DNA of 49,835 bases from Bdellovibrionales bacterium (GTDB lineage: Bacteria; Bdellovibrionota; Bdellovibrionia; Bdellovibrionales; UBA1609): the NCBI GenBank assembly GCA_020630675.1, contig JAHDIR010000018.1:1-49835 (forward strand), given 5' to 3'. The notes beneath the pieces are model-generated. The model did not search any database, was not told the origin of the DNA, and saw nothing but the letters and a program-made list of their open reading frames with translations. The translations under genes and the position numbers were made by a program. This document shows, piece by piece, positions 44,987-49,835 of the stretch (its first letter is position 1; every line of letters starts with the position of its first letter).

Positions 44987-45039
44987 TTTACAGCTTTGTT
45001 ATTTGATGTTAGTTATGGTAAAAACCATTGGCAGCACAC

Positions 45040-46362
45040 ATGAAAAGATCAAAAACAAATTTTTGCCCAATACCGTGGCTGTTTCAGGCTGTACGATCAA
45101 ATGGAGACCTTCGTGTTTGCTGTCAAGCCAATGTATCTGCAAATAGAGGCTTACTCTTTAAGCACGAAAGCAAAACCCCATACAACGCAAGCTCTGACTC
45201 ACTTGAAGAAGCTCGCAATAGTGATGTCATAAAGAAAATGAGACAAAACATTCTAAATGGAATTTGGGATGATAACTGTAAACGATGTAAGGATGAAGAA
45301 AGTAACGGCCTTCGATCAAGACGAATCTATGAAAATGAACAATGGGATTTTAATGAAAGTTGTGCTCAAAGGGTAACTTCTATTAACGGTAAAATTAACA
45401 CATCTGAAGTTCCCATAAAATATTACGACTTGAGATTTGGTAACCATTGTAACTTGGCCTGCCGAATGTGTGGCCCCGCAGATAGTTCTGGTTGGTACAA
45501 AGATTGGGTTTTACTTAAAGAACGTTATAGCTTCAACGACACTCATGGGAAAGTTAACTTAACTCAAGTAGGCAATAAACTCACAACACAAGATTACAAT
45601 TGGCACAACAGCCCTTCATTTTGGAAACAACTGCAAACCAATATGAATAACATAATGCATATTTATATGGCCGGTGGAGAACCACTGCTTATTAAAAATC
45701 ACTATCAATTCTTAAGAGAATGCGTAAAACAAGGACGCGCAAAAAAAATAATTCTTGAGTACAACACTAACTGTACAATTGTACCCAATTTGGTGACAGA
45801 GTTATGGTCTCATTTTAAACAAGTCCGTATTGGAGCAAGTATTGACGGTTTTGGAGATTATATTGAATACCAAAGATATCCCTTAAAGTGGAAAGAAGTA
45901 CTAAAAAATCTTTATCTCATAAACCAGCTGCCTTCCAACATTGTTTGTTGGTTCGCTTTCACCGTTACGAGCTATAATATCTTTCACTTAACCGATTTTA
46001 TGAAATGGAAACTTATAGACTCTAAGCTTCACAAATTTAATTCTTCTCGCAAAAGACCAATCATAACTCCTCATATGGCTCATAAGCCATATCACTTAAA
46101 TATCCGAGCTCTGCCTCGCGAGCTAAAGATACAAGTACTTGAGAAATTTAAAAATTTTAATGCATGGATAATGCAGGAGCCCTTCAGCAGTAACTTGAAA
46201 GATGAATCTTTGAGAATTACTGATAATATTTCAAACTATATGATGACCCAAAATTATAACAATGACTACTGGCCAGAGTTTTGTAGCTTCACCACCAAAC
46301 TAGATAAAATTCGAAAACAAAACTTTCTGAGTTTACAACCAAACTTTAAGGAATTTTTTTAA
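45040..46362 (+). CDS. Radical SAM protein with N-terminal Twitch-type domain (paralogue of 38441)
   Basis: 440 residues from ATG 45040; a TTG 12 bases upstream is in frame but unnecessary. The N-terminal domain has FC9PIPWLFQAVRSNGDLRVC27C28 and C80-KR-C83. The barrel has C137-NLA-C141-RM-C144 and YMAGGEPLLIKNHYQFL. The order, the RSRRIYENEQW segment, a shared GPADSSGWYKDW / SPHDSSMWVSDW stretch and an NWHN.PSFW motif make it a clear paralogue of the protein encoded at 38441 on the other strand. Its stop codon and the ATG of the next gene overlap (TAATG), indicating translational coupling. Substrate unknown. Confidence 0.88.
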   Translation: MKRSKTNFCPIPWLFQAVRSNGDLRVCCQANVSANRGLLFKHESKTPYNASSDSLEEARNSDVIKKMRQNILNGIWDDNCKRCKDEESNGLRSRRIYENEQWDFNESCAQRVTSINGKINTSEVPIKYYDLRFGNHCNLACRMCGPADSSGWYKDWVLLKERYSFNDTHGKVNLTQVGNKLTTQDYNWHNSPSFWKQLQTNMNNIMHIYMAGGEPLLIKNHYQFLRECVKQGRAKKIILEYNTNCTIVPNLVTELWSHFKQVRIGASIDGFGDYIEYQRYPLKWKEVLKNLYLINQLPSNIVCWFAFTVTSYNIFHLTDFMKWKLIDSKLHKFNSSRKRPIITPHMAHKPYHLNIRALPRELKIQVLEKFKNFNAWIMQEPFSSNLKDESLRITDNISNYMMTQNYNNDYWPEFCSFTTKLDKIRKQNFLSLQPNFKEFF

Positions 46363-47534
46363 TGTCTGAGCCACTATCAATTATTAAATCTTTAAGCCCC
46401 AGCCCAATGTTGATCTCTTGGGATCTTGGACGAAGATGTAACTTTGATTGCACTTACTGCCCAGCACATAGGCATGACAGTACCAGCCCACATGCGCAAC
46501 AGAATGAACTCGAAACGACAGCTGATTTTGTTTACAAATACTTAAGCCTACTAATGCCTTATAGGAAAACTAAAAAAGTAAGTATTAGCTTTACTGGTGG
46601 AGAACCAACTATTCATCCGAAGTTCATTGATTTCTGCAAATGGTTAAGAACCACATATGAAAATAATTATCAGAAACAATACAAATTAAATTTAAGCCTA
46701 ACCTCTAATGGGGCAACATCCAAAGCAATTTGTGACGCTATTATTGAAAATTTAAATTTCATTACTATCTCCTACCATTGCGAAGGCCCTGAAAGACTCA
46801 AAGAAAAAGTTTTAGAAAATATTCTTTACTTCAAAAAAAATAAGTTTCCAATGAAAATAAATGTCATGTTTCACGCCAACCCAACTTACTTTCAAGAGTG
46901 TATTCATCTTTGTAAATTTTTATCTAAGCATGACATAGACTTTGTCCCCCGCATGATCGGAGAACATGATGATAACAACAAATACAATCACAAATATGAA
47001 GCATCGCAATTAAAATGGATGAAAGAATTCTGGAGAAGTGGTAGCTTAGATGAAGTAAATCTCTCAGACTCAGAAGATAATAATGAAAACTTAGACAAAA
47101 AAGTAATTCATAAAAAAAATGCCCGCAGCCTTGGCCGTCCATGTTGTGGAAAAAGAAAGATGGCTACCTGCAGCTCACAAAATAACCAATGGTCAGAAAC
47201 AAGCTTCTTAAGTTTTACAAAATTTAAAAATTGGCATTGTTCTGTTAATTGGTTTTTTCTTCATATCGAACAACAGAATAAAGCCATTTATCACCACCAA
47301 ACCTGCCAAGCAAGATTTGACGGTACTCGAGGAGCAATTGGAAGCACAGATGCTCCTGAAATAATTTTAAATAATTTAAAGAAACAACTCACGCAAAAAA
47401 AAATGCCAATTATTGTTTGTCCTAATAAAATTTGTGGGTGTGGCCTCTGCACTCCAAAGGCCTCTGAGCTAAATAGCCTGATATCGGCACTACCAGATCA
47501 CATAGACACTTCTGTTTTCGAGAATACTCAGTAA
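46362..47534 (+). CDS. Radical SAM protein with C-terminal auxiliary cysteine domain
   Basis: 390 residues. The radical SAM motif is C26-NFD-C30-TY-C33 and the SAM strand is SISFTGGEPTIHPKFIDF. The C-terminal domain has NWHCSVNWFFLHIEQQNK, HHQTCQARFDGTRGAIGS and VCPNKICGCGLC, the last cluster unusually dense. It is coupled to the upstream Twitch-first gene by TAATG with AAGGA about eight bases before the ATG. It pairs functionally with its neighbour in the same way as 41088 may pair with 38441. The 3' end overlaps the end of the convergent membrane-protein gene by seven bases. Substrate unknown. Confidence 0.88.
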   Translation: MSEPLSIIKSLSPSPMLISWDLGRRCNFDCTYCPAHRHDSTSPHAQQNELETTADFVYKYLSLLMPYRKTKKVSISFTGGEPTIHPKFIDFCKWLRTTYENNYQKQYKLNLSLTSNGATSKAICDAIIENLNFITISYHCEGPERLKEKVLENILYFKKNKFPMKINVMFHANPTYFQECIHLCKFLSKHDIDFVPRMIGEHDDNNKYNHKYEASQLKWMKEFWRSGSLDEVNLSDSEDNNENLDKKVIHKKNARSLGRPCCGKRKMATCSSQNNQWSETSFLSFTKFKNWHCSVNWFFLHIEQQNKAIYHHQTCQARFDGTRGAIGSTDAPEIILNNLKKQLTQKKMPIIVCPNKICGCGLCTPKASELNSLISALPDHIDTSVFENTQ

Positions 47535-48367
47535 AGATGTCTTTTGTTTTGCCAATTAAATACTCCCGGGCATATGAATATAGCCAATACAACGTATAGT
47601 GATTCAAAAAAAAGTATGGATAAAAGAAGTTTAGTACTTATATGAAAGAAGAGGATTAATACGCCATGTGGTAAATTTAATTCAACTTTAAAACACATAA
47701 AAAATTGCAAAACCTGAACTACCACAACTATTAGAAACGAAATATACAAAAAATCTGGGTAACCTAAAACAAATGATGCAAAATTTGTTAAAGGTACCTC
47801 CTCTGATATCCATCTCGACATGATATGAGACGCAGCAACATTGTAATTGAATATTGAGCCAGAAAATATTTTATTTATTCCAGCCAATAAATACGTCAAA
47901 GAACATATAACCTGGGCACCCATTAAAAACCTTATATTTTCTATTAGTTTTCTTTTGTTATTGCAGTTAAAAATTTTTCCAAAAGCAAAAAAAATTGCCG
48001 TTAATACCCATAAATGTAAATTGTGAGACACCTTACCAGATGAGTAATGAGTTGAGACATTAATGAACAAAAATAAAGCAAAACCTAATCTAAATAATTG
48101 ATGGAATGGATTTATCGCTGATAATATTGAAAAAATAAACTGTAGCATAAAGGAAATAATTAAAAAATAATATCTACCTTCTATAATCTCAAGCCACAAA
48201 ACAGACCATATTGGCTCCGGCATTAGAAAAAAATTTTTATTCGGGAGCCAGTCATAAAATATTGACTTTAGTGACAGAAGTATTGAAAGCAAATAATAAA
48301 ATTTGATAGAAATTATTGATGATGCCGACCTAACTCTAAGCTTTTGAAAACTACCTATACTCTTCAT
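47528..48367 (-). CDS. Multi-pass membrane protein, possibly HTTM-like
   Basis: 279 residues, mostly hydrophobic, with at least six probable membrane spans. Between spans lie polar aromatic loops such as FSGSIFNYNVAASHIMSRWISEEVP and the late FHISTKLLLSILFFESLYVVLAIFICP. The pattern (paired Trp/Pro loops and a His in a membrane-proximal segment) recalls HTTM proteins, distant relatives of vitamin K-dependent carboxylase, but I cannot confirm it. Coupled to the small membrane protein upstream by a four-base overlap (48364-48367). It is convergent with the radical SAM gene at 46362. Confidence 0.55.
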   Translation of the reverse strand: MKSIGSFQKLRVRSASSIISIKFYYLLSILLSLKSIFYDWLPNKNFFLMPEPIWSVLWLEIIEGRYYFLIISFMLQFIFSILSAINPFHQLFRLGFALFLFINVSTHYSSGKVSHNLHLWVLTAIFFAFGKIFNCNNKRKLIENIRFLMGAQVICSLTYLLAGINKIFSGSIFNYNVAASHIMSRWISEEVPLTNFASFVLGYPDFLYISFLIVVVVQVLQFFMCFKVELNLPHGVLILFFHISTKLLLSILFFESLYVVLAIFICPGVFNWQNKRHLY

Positions 48368-48861
48368 TCGACACAGTTCCTATTATTAATGCGAATTATA
48401 GGAGTTTTCATAGTACTTTGAATTTCAAGATCATCTAATTTTTTTGCAGCACTTAACTCATAGTTTACTCTCTTAATCCGAAAAGTAACATTACAATAAT
48501 TTGTGAACAATGACTTAAACAGTATCTCTATATCACCCTCCTTACCAGCTTTAGACATTCTAAATACTTTCTTTAAAAGTTTATATTTAAGGTCGGAAGG
48601 AATTTTTGTTGTCGACGGCAAGGTAAAATCTTTTATTTTCTGGCTATTTAAATAATTAAAAGAAATAATTTCAATACTATACCTGCTTTCATGTTTTTTA
48701 TAATGATCAAACATTGACCAACTTGAAATCGGAAATATCTCTTTGTTTTTATAAATGACAAGACTGCCAAAAAAAGTATGCCCTACATGTAATATAACAA
48801 TAAAAAATACTAAACGCATAGCATGACTATTACGTAATTTTTTTTTTAACCTTAGTGCCAA
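48364..48861 (-). CDS. Small single-span membrane protein, partner of the multi-pass protein
   Basis: 165 residues: a basic N terminus, one hydrophobic segment (MRLVFFIVILHVGHTFFGSLVIY) and an extracytoplasmic domain of about 125 residues including PISSWSMFDHYKKHES. A TTG start at 48861 is preferred over the ATG at 48819 because TGGAG lies seven bases before it, whereas the ATG has nothing. Its stop overlaps the next gene by four bases. A WSMF-type segment after the helix is, from memory, common in small proteins paired with HTTM-like proteins. Function unknown. Confidence 0.55.
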   Translation of the reverse strand: MALRLKKKLRNSHAMRLVFFIVILHVGHTFFGSLVIYKNKEIFPISSWSMFDHYKKHESRYSIEIISFNYLNSQKIKDFTLPSTTKIPSDLKYKLLKKVFRMSKAGKEGDIEILFKSLFTNYCNVTFRIKRVNYELSAAKKLDDLEIQSTMKTPIIRINNRNCVE

Positions 48862-48897
48862 CTTTTAACTCCAGAGAGCTGTATGGTAGATCATATC

Positions 48898-49554
48898 TTA
48901 ACGTTGATGCAATTGATTTAAAACTAGTTTATATGTTTCTTCATTCAACTCAACATTCAAGACCAATATCAAGGCATTGGGCTTAAAGCTAACCAAAGAA
49001 TGAACAAGTCTTGTATTCATAAAGTACAACTTTGCCGTATCGAAATGCAGTAACCTTCCATCTAAATTCACGTGCAAAGAAGATGGAGAACAATTAAAAA
49101 AAGCTATCAGACGAAAAACTTCACATCCCTCCCAGTATGCATCTCTATGAGGAGGAAATATACCTCCTTCATCAAGTTTTATTAAATGTGATCTACCAAG
49201 AAATTTTGTAAAAAATTTTAAAGAAGAAGAAATTGAAGAAAAATGGCTCCAATATTTTGTGGGAGCCTTAAAAGACATCTCGCCGTATTGAGTTCCATTC
49301 ATTTTATTCCATTCAAATACTGAATTTAAATCAATTTCTCCATTAGACTTACCATCAATTGAAAAAAGACTTAAACCAAACCTATTCGACCAAGGCTTGC
49401 TCTTATTATATGGAATCCAATCATTTTTGACACTCATTAGTTCACGCCTAAAAACATTTTCATCTACAGATGTTTTAAGAGAGTAAAAATTACCCAATGA
49501 TGATAATCTTCCAAATAAATATTCATAATTTTTATTTTTTTCTAAAACTTTCAT
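48898..49554 (-). CDS. Fe(II)/2-oxoglutarate oxygenase-like protein (Asp/Asn hydroxylase type)
   Basis: 218 residues. The second half has the double-stranded beta-helix facial triad: H136 and D138 in FPPHRDAYWEG, and H185 in NTRLVHSLVSF. R148 (EVFRLIAFFN) or a later basic residue may bind 2-oxoglutarate. This matches aspartyl/asparaginyl beta-hydroxylase-like and other small Fe(II)-dependent oxygenases, some of them phage-encoded. The N-terminal half is unrecognised. No clear ribosome-binding sequence precedes the ATG. It heads a minus-strand group with the two membrane-protein genes (36-base gap). Substrate unknown. Confidence 0.72.
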   Translation of the reverse strand: MKVLEKNKNYEYLFGRLSSLGNFYSLKTSVDENVFRRELMSVKNDWIPYNKSKPWSNRFGLSLFSIDGKSNGEIDLNSVFEWNKMNGTQYGEMSFKAPTKYWSHFSSISSSLKFFTKFLGRSHLIKLDEGGIFPPHRDAYWEGCEVFRLIAFFNCSPSSLHVNLDGRLLHFDTAKLYFMNTRLVHSLVSFKPNALILVLNVELNEETYKLVLNQLHQR

Positions 49555-49835
49555 TTTTATATTCTAACTAGTTTTTTTATAGCATCAAGGGATTAGCTCA
49601 ATGTAACATCCAAAAAATTAATATTTATAACTGGAATATAAAAATAGCTTCAAATGTTAAATTTTACCCGTCAATATCATAGTGTATGAAGTTCAAGTCA
49701 TCTCAAAAGATTAAATGAAGACTATATGTGAAAACATGAGATGTTCCTTGAAGTGGATGAGTTAACGTACTTCATTTTACGGATATATTTTAGAAAGTTG
49801 TGGATTTGAAAAAAATAAAATAGCGGCGTAACCTC
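49555..49835. other. AT-rich end of window, no gene seen
   Basis: 281 bases with no reading frame that has both a credible start and length. It should hold the promoter for the oxygenase group. A gene could begin outside the window. Confidence 0.5.

Overview
The window reads as a chromosomal segment of an AT-rich Gram-negative bacterium, by eye well under 45% G+C. Outer-membrane lineage markers include an MsbA-like ABC exporter, meso-diaminopimelate synthesis (dapF), AmgK/MurU/NagZ-type wall recycling and several Sec signal peptides. The mix of sigma-54 regulators, a TadG-like pseudopilin-family protein and many stand-alone radical SAM enzymes beside glycosyltransferases fits the Bdellovibrionota (Bdellovibrio/Halobacteriovorax-like bacteria). 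That placement is an inference from gene content only. There is no rRNA, tRNA, transposase, integrase or CRISPR array.

Region 1 (1-9.5 kb) is housekeeping and stress metabolism: a secreted thermonuclease-like protein, dapF overlapping a ferredoxin-type oxidoreductase, an alpha/beta hydrolase, a DUF2914 membrane protein, msrA, an RRM RNA-binding protein, a GT4 glycosyltransferase, then a minus-strand run msrB - low-molecular-weight phosphatase - yhdH/acuI-like oxidoreductase, and a nitroreductase. A 0.6 kb gene-free stretch (9.48-10.09 kb) with two strong inverted repeats follows.

Region 2 (10-28.5 kb) is mainly cell envelope and regulation. It holds a secreted coiled-coil protein; a tightly packed PBP1A - UvrA-family - MsbA-like run; a sigma-54 activator closed by a clear terminator; and a shortened relative of such activators without a Walker A motif, preceded by a good -24/-12 element. 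An amgK-murU pair (cell-wall sugar salvage) follows, then a DUF2780 protein, a HerA-like ATPase and two exported proteins of unknown function. NagZ, which feeds the same recycling pathway, lies at 33 kb.

Region 3 (28.6-49.6 kb) is the unusual part. It contains seven radical SAM proteins (28606, 38441, 39975, 41088, 43721, 45040, 46362) and an eighth CX3CX2C-bearing N-terminal domain fused to a GT2 glycosyltransferase (34136). Alongside are a second GT2 enzyme whose C-terminal half is a tandem array of basic WLPGK repeats (35734), a methyltransferase, a membrane-anchored SGNH-type hydrolase, a multi-pass membrane protein with a small partner, and an Fe(II)/2-oxoglutarate oxygenase-like protein. 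The radical SAM genes form two opposing blocks around a divergent promoter region at 42.3 kb, and each block contains a Twitch-first and a GGEP-plus-C-terminal-cluster enzyme. The working reading is a surface-glycan or glycolipid tailoring island with a duplicated radical SAM module; substrate and product cannot be read from the sequence.
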